64,000 nucleotides of DNA from Acanthochlamys bracteata (Eukaryota > Streptophyta > Magnoliopsida > Pandanales > Velloziaceae). A program made the translations under genes and the position numbers. Positions 1 through 10,249 of this stretch are shown here, one piece after another. The stretch lies in assembly GCA_019914995.1 (NCBI GenBank), contig CM034143.1:1924501-1988500 (forward strand), in the 5' to 3' direction. The stretch's first letter is position 1. Each line of letters starts with the position of its first letter. The notes beneath the pieces were generated by a model. The model worked only from the letters and a program-made list of their open reading frames with translations. It did not search any database and was not told the origin of the DNA.

Positions 1-699
1 GAATAAATGGTTTTGATGTACGACCAGAGTAGATTGTCTGGTGATTTGCAACAGCAATCAGATTTATTACGCTGCTGAGTGAATCTACTCGATCCAGTTT
101 GTGTAGGTAAGAAAATATAATATTTTTTTGAATGTGATTTGTTTACAATGCCCATTTTTATGTTACTACCATTGTACTAATTATCTGCTTCATATATACG
201 TAGTATCAATTAATATGTTAAATAGTATATATTTTTAGATTTACATTTCATGAAATGATTATTTTTAATCCATCCTTCCTGTTGAATATGTGTCGTAGTG
301 AGCTGTTTGCCATGCGGCATGCTCATGCACATTTTTTACTTTTTCTCATACTTTAGCCGCTGCAAAGTATTTTGTAGTTTGTAGTGATATTTACTTTTAC
401 TGTGTACAGTTAAATTAGAGTAAGATGCGCATGTTAAATGTAGTTTGTTTTAATCTATTTAAGGTTTTTGCTGGTGGACTTTTGTCTTACCTTTGTGCTC
501 GCCCAAGGATGTGTCTACACTATAAATTGTACTTAAAAACTCCTTTATGTATGGTGTTTACCTTGTCATACGTCACTATTTTTTTTTTTTTTGGGTGAAG
601 AAACAACATAGTGCAAGGTTACTATATTGCAGCTAGGATGATATCATATTTTCTCAAGTATCAGCCTTTGCCCTTGGTCCACTGGCTTTAATTTTGTGA

Positions 700-960
700 G
701 CGTAAAGATGTTTGAGAGTGTTTTTGAAAAGGAGTTTTTTTGGAACAAAGAGTATTTTAGAAATTTTTTTAAAATGAGCTATATTTTTTTACCTTAAAAA
801 ATAATAAAAATAAGTAATAATAAGATCTTACTACGTAGAATTTTTTGTACTTTCTAGATTTTAAAAAAATTGTAGAATATTGTAGAAGATCTACTGGGAA
901 TATAAAATAAAAAATTAGAATGAAAATGGGTTGAAAAGTTAGATAGCAGTTTTCTGGTGT
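700..960. mobile_element. Degenerate copy of the AT-rich MITE family
   Basis: The stretch repeats the order of motifs seen in the intact elements at 1002 and 3686: a GTTTTTGAAAAGGAG-like start, an AATAATAAAAATA block, a CTACGTAGAATTTTTT block and an AAAAGTT end. It is too diverged to define ends or a target duplication. It lies directly upstream of the intact copy at 1002, suggesting insertion of one relative beside another. Confidence 0.4.
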
Positions 961-1001
961 GGATACATGTATTCTTGCTTTCTTCATCGATTAACTATTA
1001 A

Positions 1002-1261
1002 GGGGGTGTTTGGCTTTGCTTTTCCCCAACCCAACTTTTCAATTCTCCATTTCACGTTTTTCAATACATATTTTATAAATATATAAAAAATTTATTTAAA
1101 AATTTAGAAAGTGTAGAAAAATTCTACGGAGTGAGATCTTTTTATTGCATATTTTTATTATTTTTTTAGAAGTAAAAAAAATAGAGTTCGTTTTTCAAAA
1201 AGGACAAAAATACCCTTCATTTCACAAAAGCTCCATTTCATAAGCAATCCCAAACGCCCCC
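1002..1261 (+). mobile_element. Intact 260-bp Tourist-like MITE, copy 1
   Basis: The element starts GGGGGTGTTTGGC and ends CCCAAACGCCCCC, giving imperfect terminal inverted repeats. It is flanked by the trinucleotide TAA on both sides (999-1001 and 1262-1264). A 3-bp TWA target duplication is characteristic of PIF/Harbinger (Tourist) elements. There is no coding capacity. The internal sequence is very close to copy 2 (3686-3945, opposite strand) and copy 3 (53876-54132), which suggests recent mobility. Confidence 0.85.
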
Positions 1262-2672
1262 TAAATTGCATGATGTAAGTTTTGTACAACCCTTATGTAG
1301 TGTTGCTATTGGGGTTAACATAAGAATCTCGACTACCGACTGTTTAGTATTTTTATTCTTTTGTTTTCCTGGAGGAAAATCCAACACAGAGATTATGCAA
1401 GTTAAATTCCTAAGAAGCCCTAAAAGATTTATAGAGAAAAACTATATATTTCAGTGTAAACATCAGGAACATAAGCTCTAAATATCATTTTATGTATGCA
1501 CACGATTTACTACTAAATTTAACATTACAATTCAGAACATCAGAATTCTGAGGTAGATTAAACTAGATATGAGCTGTAGATTGATAATTACTTGCAAGTA
1601 GTAATTTTATTTAATGGTACAACTAGCAATAAACTATCGATGCACACCCGAAAACTAAACAAACAACAGTTTTTTAGTGATAAAAGGTAGCATAGTATAG
1701 AGTTATCGAAGATGATAATTTTTAGAAAGACTAAACCTAAAATGTTACAAAGAATAGAGAGGCAAAATTTATGTATTGGATAACAAAACAATCCTAATAA
1801 TGTTGCCGGGAAAGCTTTGATATTTGCGGGAATCCACAAGAAGAACACGAAGGCATCTGAAGACTTGCGAGAATGGGAGATTTGAACATGAATAAGACAG
1901 AGTCCACCAAGAAGAACATGACGCATTTAAAGACTGACAAGAATAGGAGATTGGAAATATGAATAAGACGTAAGATCAACAAGAATTCTGGCAGCAACCC
2001 ATGAAGAATCCAGCCGAGAACAAGAAGCAAAGATTATTGATTAGCAAATGTCTTTTTTCTACCTAGAAAATAATAAAAATTATGAATATATAGATTTTAT
2101 AATGTAGAATGTCCTATACTTTCCAAAATTTGAAATTTATTTTTTACAATACTGTATTACGTTTATTAGAAAATGAGAAATTACAATGAAATAGAAAAGC
2201 ACTTTGACAAGCAACTCGAAACATGCACTAAATGTACTTTGATCAAATGTAAATTACACATTCAATTGTTTATTACAAGTTTTGAAAATAACCATAAGAC
2301 AAAGGTTTTCATCAAATTATCGGGAAGTAAAACTTCTAATTTTTACTCACTTAGAATGCTCCGAATTTAATCTTTACCATTGTATATGAAGAACCATGGG
2401 TCGCGATCTCTGTAATAAAATTTTAGCTCAATTGGATCATAAATCAGCCTCCATTCGATATTTTGATCAAGATGATAGAAAAAAATATATATATATATAT
2501 ATTGCCTCTTGATGAAAAGGTCGGATGAAGGTCGATTTGTGGCCTATTTAAGATAAAAAAAATTTCATAGAGATTCCAACTCAAATTTTTTATATTATAG
2601 TAGAGATTGAATTTAAAGCATTTTAAGTGATGGTTGCCCCTAATGGTGGTGGTGCTCTTATCCCCATCCATA

Positions 2673-2925
2673 TATGGCGTGTTTATTGAGTAGGTAAACT
2701 TGAGTTTTGAAAGTTTTGGAACATAAATTTAAAATTAAATTAAAATTTTAAAAATATTTAATAAAAAATAAATGTTTACATTAATTTATATTAATAGTAA
2801 GTTTTATCATTAAAATTTTTAAAAAAATTAGATAAAAAGAATTTATATTAAAGTTTTTGTTTTTTTTAATATTAAAAGTGAGTTTAAAAAAAGTGGAGCT
2901 TGGGGTGTTAGTAAACATGCCCATA
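2673..2925. mobile_element. AT-rich MITE with ATGGCGTGTTTA-type termini
   Basis: The left end reads TATGGCGTGTTTATTGAG and the right end, reverse complemented, reads TATGGGCATGTTTACTAAC, so the termini form an inverted repeat of roughly 18 bp with mismatches. The interior is almost pure A/T and non-coding. The exact target duplication is unclear because the flanks are themselves TATA-rich. It resembles the other MITEs here in size and terminus style but differs in sequence. Confidence 0.55.
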
Positions 2926-3685
2926 TAGAAATAAAGAATAGGTAATTGATTCTATGACGTATTCATCCATGCCTTTCAATTTTTTAAAAAAGTTTTTAAA
3001 ATACTCTAGATGGCTTCTTGTAAAACAAAATTATGAAAAGGGGATGGTATAAGGAGCTTTAAGCTATGCCAAACATCCTGTTAAGCATCAATCCTGAGAG
3101 GCTATATGTTGATAGGAAAAAGTAATTAGAGATATTAAGTACCAATTATGGGATGCTATACGTTGATAGGAGTAAGAAATTGGAGCATTGTGTACAATTG
3201 TGAGGCTAATGCTTTGATAGTCTACTGATTGCGGTTGATTGCTAGGAGGAGGCCTCAGAAGGTTGTGCGTAATCATTTCCTGTGATGATCAGAAGATGAG
3301 AATCAGACCACAATGTGCGATGAATTTCGCATAAGATCACTCCTGCAATCAACGGCATTGGGAATGTTTAAAGTTTGCAAGATAAATAAAATGCGAATTT
3401 TGCCAAAATGAAAGAAGTTGGAGTCGAATAAAGAGAGAATAACAGTTTGCTGTGTTGGTCTCTACAGAGTGAAGAACAGTTCCCATAAGACTAATCATCA
3501 TTCATTGGTCAATTAATAAAAAGGAGAAGCAGATAGTAGACCAACCTTTTCATTGGCGATTCATCCTCCGTATTTCTTCAAATGACCAAATCTAAGTACA
3601 TGAGAACGGACATCATGAAGCATGGCCAAGAATGACAAGACAGAGGTTGGTTTCATGGCAGAAGAGCAGATGGAGATTCAGTTAA

Positions 3686-3945
3686 GGGAGCGTTTGGGAT
3701 TGCTTATGAAATGGAGCTTTTGTGAAATGAAGGGTATTTTTGTCCTTTTTGAAAAACGAACTCTATTTTTTTTACTTCTAAAAAAATAATAAAAATATGT
3801 AATAAAAAGATCTCACTCCGTAGAATTTTTCTACACTTTCTAAATTTTTAAATAAATTTTTTATATATTTATAAAATATGTATTGAAAAACGTGAAATGG
3901 AGAATTGAAAAGTTGGGTTGGGGGAAAGCAAAGCCAAACACCCCC
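3686..3945 (-). mobile_element. Intact 260-bp Tourist-like MITE, copy 2 (inverted)
   Basis: This is the reverse complement of the element at 1002-1261 with few differences. It begins GGGAGCGTTTGGGATTGC and ends AAAGCCAAACACCCCC. TAA flanks it on both sides (3683-3685 and 3946-3948), a perfect 3-bp target duplication. Copies 1 and 2 lie 2.4 kb apart in opposite orientation, so a transcript crossing both could form a long double-stranded RNA. Confidence 0.85.
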
Positions 3946-4316
3946 TAAATCTCTTTGTAAGAGGATGAAGGGAAGAGTTGTTTTCTTCAGTAATTGCGTT
4001 CATATCTTGAAGATTGCAGTCTTGAAGATAGTGAGAAAATGGATATATAATGACACGTTGCAGTTGTTTTATTATATAGATATAGATTGAATCTTTCCTT
4101 GAAACCCCTTTGTTCTTGTTTGGGAATTCCAGATTGAAAGCTTAATTCAAAATTGCTGAGGACTATTCTCAAATAGTTGGACATTTTGTTCACAGAACAA
4201 AATGTATTTCAGCTGCACCGTTCTTCTCCTTTGGTTTCTTAACAAAATACGTGTCCGATTAATTTCTTAAATATTCCTTGTTTACTAGTTACAATGTTCT
4301 CTTCCTTGTTGTACAG

Positions 4317-4392
4317 ACACTACCCCAGAGGTGTGATTGGAGTTGGAGCCCCGGAGGTAGATCACATCAATAGAATGAGTAGATTGACTTAA
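4317..4392 (+). CDS. Last coding exon of an unidentified gene
   Basis: A pyrimidine-rich tract ending in TTGTACAG precedes an open stretch of 24 codons that starts one base into a codon. It encodes HYPRGVIGVGAPEVDHINRM followed by SRLT and a TAA stop at 4390-4392. The composition (Gly, Pro, Asp/His) and the clean acceptor look like a conserved protein C-terminus rather than chance. I do not recognise the family, and I could not find the preceding exon in this window with a matching phase. The large upstream intron would hold at least two transposable elements. Confidence 0.45.
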
Positions 4393-4769
4393 TGTAAATT
4401 GTTTTTACATAAATACTGCAACGGGATGATATGGAATGTTTTCTAATGCAAGGTTATTATGTACAGTCAATTTTTCAAGTGTTGTTAATTATAATTTCTC
4501 TGTGTGTATGCCTTTCAAGTATCCATTCTAGAATAGAGTTTGCAACAGTTCATCATAGTATAATAATATTTGGAAACTAACGGTGTGTTTGGTTGGTGGG
4601 TACGTAATGGTAACGGGGGGAAGAGGAAATCGATTCTCTCCCATGTTGTGTTTGATTAACATATTACTGTTCGAAAGGGAGGTAGAAAGGGGGAAAGAGA
4701 GGGGGAAACAATGGTATTGTTTGCAGGTGAACCATTACACCCCGATTTGGGGTGTAAACGGGGAGACGT

Positions 4770-5251
4770 GTTTTTCTTTTCCTCGCCTGCCCTCGCTCGA
4801 GCGATCAGCGCTCGCTCTCCGGCTTTCCCGCTCTCGTTTTTTATCGGCAATTTGTTGTGGCCCTTGCTCTCCAATGGAACGCCGCCGCCGAGGCGGAGCT
4901 CTGCTGATCGATGATTCTTATTATCTCTCCAAACGCCAACGCTTGCTCACCACTCCTACTAGCAGATATCGGCGAATCGTTGTATTCTCCCACCTTGGGC
5001 CTACACTTCGCCCCTGCCTGTCGGTGCCCCATAGATTACACATCATGTCGTCCGACACGTACCGCCGGATACAACGTGGAGTTTCATCCGACTGTCGGAC
5101 CTATTTCGGTTCCTGGTGCCACATGGCATCTACCTCCGCAGCTGTCCGTACCTATCTTTGTGGCACCTGGGACTGTACCTCCGGCGCCGCAAGTCGGCCA
5201 CAATGTCAAAGCGTCAAGGAAGCAAGTGGGAGCTGACTCCTCCTTGCAAAG
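4770..5251 (+). other. CpG-rich putative captured exon
   Basis: This block is clearly richer in G, C and CpG than its AT-rich surroundings and ends at a good 5' splice site (TTGCAAAG|GTGAGG, exon end about 5251). Two forward frames are open over more than 100 codons. One starts at 4911 and has a proline-rich stretch (IFVAPGTVPPAP). The other has a basic segment starting at the ATG at 4874 (MERRRRGGALL). I cannot tell which frame, if either, was coding and do not recognise the product. It is probably a first exon carried with its CpG-rich promoter into the surrounding TIR element. Confidence 0.4.
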
Positions 5252-6360
5252 GTGAGGAATTATAAGGATCGTTGCTTTTGTTTTTTCACCGATGCGGATT
5301 TGAGCATGACTTTCGAGTTCTTGAATATCTTAAAGATAATGTTTGCTGAGTGCTTAATACAGCATTATGTTGATATGATCTTATTTTTAGACTACTGAAG
5401 AAAGTCTAAAAAGTTCCTTGTTTTGGGTATTAACTTCAGTATTGGATAATTACTAAATATGTTCATGGTTCTTTAAATGAAAAGAAACCTATTTGACACT
5501 TTTAAGCATGATGAAAGTTGAAAATATAGCTTCAAAATCTTCTTGCAGAAGTGAGGTTCAAAATGCTTTGATATTCGAGAATTCCATTGGTTTCCTCCAA
5601 TTGGCTGTTTGCTATTTAGTTTGTTTGCCATAATTTGAAGTCAACAAAAATTTGATTTTTGTAAATTTTGTAGCCATTTAAAATAATTTCAAGAGTAAAT
5701 TGATTTTGTAGTTTATGGTATGGAATTTGTTTTCTTAATTGCATTTGTGTCCTATCATGAATTTGAAATGTTCTGCGAAATTATTTTTGTTAATTCTATT
5801 AATCTCCCCGATTATAGAGAGAGTATGTCCAGCGGACAAAAAAAAAGTGGTAGTTGATGTAAGTATCTCATCCTCAAAGTTCCAATGTAACTCGTAAAAG
5901 AAATAAATGAAAATAGCAATTGAAGACTGAGAACTCTCAATGGAGATCAGTAGTTCAGAAATTGGACAGACATGTTTTCGCTAGAACTGATTAGCAATTA
6001 AGATATACTCAACTTTTAGTGCCTTTTTGAACATAAATCGGTATATAGTGGATTTTCTTCTTTCTTATGAGTAAATATTAATTGGCTTCTTATACTTTCA
6101 TGTCTTTTCATTTTTAAAATTTCAATTAAAAATCTTAAAAGAAGACTTGAACTTCTTTGAGAAATATTGACCTCTTGGTCCAGTGGTACTTAGTTTCTAC
6201 TAGTTACTGAATAATTGCAGCATGATTCATACAAGAAATTGCACAAAGATTTCATGATTATTTGATAAAGATTTTGGCAAACAATACTAAGGTCGTAATT
6301 TGAAGTCTTTTCCCTCTTAACATGTTATCTATTGTCTCTGCTCTGCTGCAGTGAAATACC

Positions 6361-6414
6361 CAGTATGCTGCCACTGATGCCTATATATCTTGGCACCTTC
6401 ATGAAGTAGGACAA
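6361..6414 (+). pseudogene. Fragment of a 3'-5' exonuclease (RNase H-like) domain
   Basis: A short reading QYAATDAYISWHLHEVGQ follows a pyrimidine tract and CTGCAG acceptor. The pattern YAATDAYxSW is typical of motif III of DnaQ/WRN-type 3'-5' exonuclease domains, where the Tyr and Asp belong to the catalytic set. Only this piece is present and it sits in the 3.1 kb TIR element, so I read it as a captured exon rather than a gene. The match is short, hence moderate confidence. Confidence 0.4.
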
Positions 6415-6661
6415 GTAGTGAGCAGGAAGCTCACCTCCTAACCCTACTGTCTGAATTTTTTTTTTTTCGAACTTTGGCTCGTCAAAGTTGTTTTTCAAAG
6501 CTATGTCAATATTTTATCAGATCTTGAGTAGGATGCCAGAACCAAAAGCTGATGAACATAAGGGTATACTGACATCAGATAAAGATAATAAGGAATGTGC
6601 AGTTAGCTTTAGCACTCCTGCAAAACAGACAAGATGATGTTTTGACTTCATATACTTGCAG

Positions 6662-6938
6662 GGTTAAGCTCCCATCTAGTGCAAAGAAAGTTCTTCCTAG
6701 TGGATGTAGAGCGATGATTGGGCAGGTTGCTGGTGATGGTAGGACTGAGAAACCACGTCTTAAGGCTGGTGATGCACATCCCATAGAGGTGGTAACCACC
6801 AGCACATTGGTCACGCGTCGACGGTAATGCGTGATGCTCGTCCCTGGACAGAAGATTGGTCAAATTGCTGCCAGGAGAATCGGATGTCTCTGCGAACAGG
6901 CTATTTCTACTGCTGCTAAGACTGAGAAGAGTTCTTAA
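6662..6938 (+). pseudogene. Truncated ribosomal protein L8 (uL2) C-terminus captured in a TIR element
   Basis: After an intron-type acceptor (ACTTGCAG), the sequence encodes [20 protein letters not shown], then [18 protein letters not shown], which matches the conserved C-terminal domain of cytosolic ribosomal protein L8. An internal deletion removes the usual region between the KAGNAY and the [12 protein letters not shown] motifs. A later frame then resumes with [13 protein letters not shown] and RPGQKIGQIAARR and ends in a natural stop at 6936-6938. The deletion and a frame change make it non-functional. The retained splice acceptor argues for DNA-level capture, not reverse transcription. 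Confidence 0.75.
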
Positions 6939-7709
6939 TAACTTGTTATTTGCATTTAACTGGTTATTTGCAGACTATACATTGTCAGACTTCAAATTGG
7001 GGTATTTGCAGACAAAATTAGAAAAATATAACAGTATTGAACCTTCAAACTATGTGCAATAACGATACACAACCATGTTTACATAGACTTAGGATCATTA
7101 AAAACTTCACCGTCTAATAGAGTTTCTAAGAAATATTTTGCAAGCAACTCATGTACACATGTAGGTTGTTTGATTACTGTAAACAGCATTTAACTATAAG
7201 TTTATCTTTTGTGGAGTTTACAAAGCCCCTTTCTTTGAAGCCTATACATCTACCTAGCATATTCTAGATAAGTTAAAAAATGAGGAGATCACCAATTATG
7301 TTATGCTTGTGTGCGAAAGAAATAAATTTTAATGTAACACAATAGGCTTGACAAGTTACCATCTTTCAAGAACAAAACTTAACAAATGATCAGAAATTGA
7401 CATTAACAGTAACTGTACCTTGCTTGCGATCTACCTCCCATAAAAATTTGAATTTGCAGAAAAAGTTAGCCTTATAAGTTGGCAACGTATGTATATAAAC
7501 AGTGTATAAGGGTATTTTTATCTTTTTTGTTATAATTCTTCTTTCGTTCCAATTCTAATCCAAACACAATTTACTCTTATACTTCTTTTCCTTTACTAAT
7601 GTATCTAAACACTATTAAAATTTTCTTCTTCCCTTCTTCTTTCTTTCCTATCCCTTCTTCTCGTTCTACTTTCTCCTCTTTATGAACTCTTCATCCAAAC
7701 ACACCGTAA

Positions 7710-8719
7710 ATGGAACTGTCAAGATGTTAATGATGTGTTAAGATGTAGTTCCCATTTTTGTGTATAATTACTATTCTAGTTTGACTAAGAATCTATGTAT
7801 ATTAATTTTCCTACTTAATAAACTGGTATATTACAAAATTTCCTCCTTCGTCTAAAAGCGATCCAAGTGGTTATTAATTTTGAACTGTATTTCTATCATA
7901 GTATTGGAGCCAAAATCCTAATAAGCATGCTGCCGCATTGCTGTTGTTTGTTGCTGTCACAGATTGACACAGTGATTGATCAATCTTTTATGATCATTAG
8001 AAGAAATCCTGATGAGTGAAAAATATTTCAATCATCTGGAACAGTTCTAGTTCAATCCAAAGGTACTTTTAATGGAGGAATGTTTTGATGAATCTAACTA
8101 TGATATTTTGTCTTAACTTAAGCAGATGCGTATTGTTGAGAGAGAAAAATTTTTCTATGTTCTTGACAAGATAAAATCATAATTGTCGGATCTAGATTGA
8201 ACCGTTTAAGTTGACTCAAAAATAGTTGATCCGGACGAAAGTTTGTCCGAGTCTGTAAATAGAGCATTTGTGAAATCGATCTATTTTGACTCGTCTCGAT
8301 CCGCTTTGATCTGGTGTGACTCAGACAACCTGTCATAACATATCAATCTGGGTTGAATGAATTAAAAAAAAATAAGTTGTGATATATATTTGACACAAAA
8401 TTGATTACTAGTAGTCTATATTAGTACAAAAAGTGTGTAGTTTATATTTTGCATTTGGATTCTAATAACGCAAAAAAAATTTATTATACCTCATTTGTAA
8501 ATATAGATTATTAGTGATTTTTAAATTTTTATATTTTAAAATATTCATGCATATATACAAGAATATTTTAGTTTATTTATTTTTTTATGATTTTATCTTT
8601 CAGCTGCTTTAGCTTATTCTTATCACCTAGTTTATTTAAATAAATTTCTTAGTACTTATAACTAATTTTTTTATCTTCTTCTTCACTTCTTCACTCATCA
8701 ACATGTATATTAAAAAAAA
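7710..8719. other. AT-rich gene-free stretch
   Basis: Nothing coding is supported here. Between about 8185 and 8330 the base composition changes to a CG-containing segment with TTGTCCGAGTC. A related motif (TCGGACAAG, reverse orientation) recurs near 9593, so the two may be ends of one old transposable element enclosing the NAC fragment. Confidence 0.35.
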
Positions 8720-9065
8720 AAAACCTAATGCTTGGGTCATCTCTCCGATCACTTTGCCACTGCGTTGATCGACGACGAGATGCTTCTTATGGCTATGCTC
8801 GTTCTTCCAAGATCCACTTCCCGCAAAACGACTCACGGTGCTCACGTGTGCCACCATATTTTCTGTTTATTATGTCTGGCTATGGAGTTAAAAAGTACGC
8901 ATATTCGTCTCCTTCGAACAAAATCCATAGATCTTCGTTGTCATAGACGTTCTTATCACGAGCAAGGATGAACACTTGAACATCAATCTCCTTTGCGGTC
9001 GTTGTCATTATCTCTGAGAAAGAAACGCCATTGTAGTAAGGGAGGAGGAAGACCTTGATCAACTA
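8720..9065 (-). pseudogene. Broken NAC-domain transcription factor fragment
   Basis: Read on the minus strand, one frame gives VFLLPYYNGVSFSEIM, then DLWILFEGDEYAYFLTP followed by a stop. A second frame gives TVSRFAGSGSWKNEHSHKKH, then VVDQRSGKVIGEMTQ. These correspond in order to NAC subdomains B to D (the EYAYFLTP block, then the xxAGSGxWK block and the GKVIG block). The in-frame stop after FLTP plus the frame change show it is dead. There is no N-terminal LPPGFRFHP motif and no C-terminal activation region. It was probably deposited by, or trapped in, the surrounding repeat-rich DNA. Confidence 0.65.
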
Positions 9066-10005
9066 CTTCTTCGTCACTGTCGACGAAGCTATTGGTTAAA
9101 TGCTTGCGAGAAGTTCACCAGCAGAAGCAATAGACGGAGACGGTGACGATGGAGTATCGATGGTCTTGGCGGAGTCGGTCTTTGGTGAAGGTTTTTTGGG
9201 AAGGCAATCAAAATTTGCTTGATCTTTATTCGTCAACAACAATTATAATAATAATTGTTGAAAAAAAAATTCAATAACATCAAGATTAAAGAAGAAGAAG
9301 GAGGAGGAGATTACGTCGGTCAACGTTGTTGGTGCCTTAATGGTGTAAGAAGGGCAATCATTCTCGTAAGGTTTGGTCTTGGCTATTAGGAAAACCACTT
9401 GATCTTCTCACTCTCTCTATTTGATTTCTGATTTGATATAATGGATGAAATTAGATTTACTGGATTGAATTGATGAAGGAAGAGGAATAGATCACAACCA
9501 TCGAGGAGGGTGGGGAATGAAAATAAAGATAAGTATAATATTGACCCGGTAGATCGACCCGTCAACACGCCATGTCAAACCGTGATCCGTCGACTCGGAC
9601 AAGTTTTCGGATTGACGTTCGGTCCGGTTCTACCAACTATAGATAAAACTAACTTTTGAATTAGAAGATAAATATGAAAAAGAGTATGTTGGAAATCAAA
9701 AAGTAAATAGATCATTACTAATGTTCATGAGCTCAAATATTATGAAGCGTTATTTATGTGTATTCAGTGCTCATTAGCTTATAATTTTTTGTCAAACACC
9801 TTCTTATAAAGTAATGAATTACAAACTTTCTCCTTGAAACTCCATAAACAAAAACAAACTGAACAATCCCTCTCAAAATATTATGAAAAGTTGATTGAAT
9901 TTTTTGAAAATTAGGTCATCTTGATAACGTCGTCATAAAGGATGCTGATAATATTGTAGCATACCAAAAATTCATTGAACAACTAAGGGTATTAATATGT
10001 TTGGG
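9066..10005. other. Repeat-like gene-free stretch
   Basis: No gene is seen. At about 9541-9640 a CG-rich segment reads GTCCGGTTCTACCAACTATA near its end. A similar ending (GTCGGTTCTTCCAACATTGC) occurs at about 15820-15838. This looks like a shared transposon terminus, but I cannot define the partner ends. Confidence 0.35.
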
Positions 10006-10236
10006 AGAGCTTTTCGAAAAGGAGCTTTTCAAAAAATAGGAGTATTTTAGAAATTTTTGAAAAACGAGCTGTACCTTTTTTACTTAAAAAAATAATAAAA
10101 ATAAAGATTTCACGACATAGAATTTTTCTGTATTTTAAAAATTTATAAAAAAATTCTGTAGAACATTTTAGAAGCTTTATTAGGAAACGTGAAATGAAAA
10201 GTTAGGAGAGAAAAACTCCTCCAAACATGCCCTATA
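10006..10236. mobile_element. Degenerate MITE next to the copia relic
   Basis: The left end ATGTTTGGGAGAGCTTTTC and the right end CTCCTCCAAACATGCCC form an inverted repeat. The interior repeats the AATAATAAAAATA and ACATAGAATTTTTCTG blocks seen in the 260-bp family. It is diverged and has no clear target duplication. Confidence 0.5.
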
Positions 10237-10249
10237 TATATTTCTGACT

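Larger units (their letters stand above)
1..4316. other. Gene-poor stretch before the last exon of an unidentified gene
   Basis: No complete coding gene is visible here. The first ~107 bases end in a plausible 5' splice site (GTAG|GTAAGA near 108) and could be an exon or 3' UTR of a gene that starts outside the window. All three forward frames across them contain stops, so I cannot join them to the exon at 4317. The rest is AT-rich and holds several miniature inverted-repeat elements listed separately. A loosely repeated unit containing GTTGATAGGA occurs twice at about 3107-3175. Confidence 0.5.
4581..7706 (+). mobile_element. 3.1-kb Harbinger-type non-autonomous element carrying host gene fragments
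   Basis: The left terminus CGGTGTGTTTGG at 4581 is matched by its exact reverse complement CCAAACACACCG ending at 7706. Both ends are flanked by TAA (4578-4580 and 7707-7709). Termini of this form with a TAA duplication fit the PIF/Harbinger superfamily. No transposase is readable inside. Instead there is a CpG-rich block at about 4770-5250, a short exonuclease-like exon at about 6361-6414 and the C-terminal part of ribosomal protein L8 at 6662-6938, two of them beginning at intron-style CAG borders. This is the pattern of a Pack-type element that picked up genomic pieces. Confidence 0.65.

Noticed and set aside
4583-5236. 217-codon frame starting at the left end of the 3.1-kb element
   Set aside because: It starts inside the terminal repeat and passes through simple purine-rich sequence; only the CpG-rich part could have been coding, and a competing frame is equally open.
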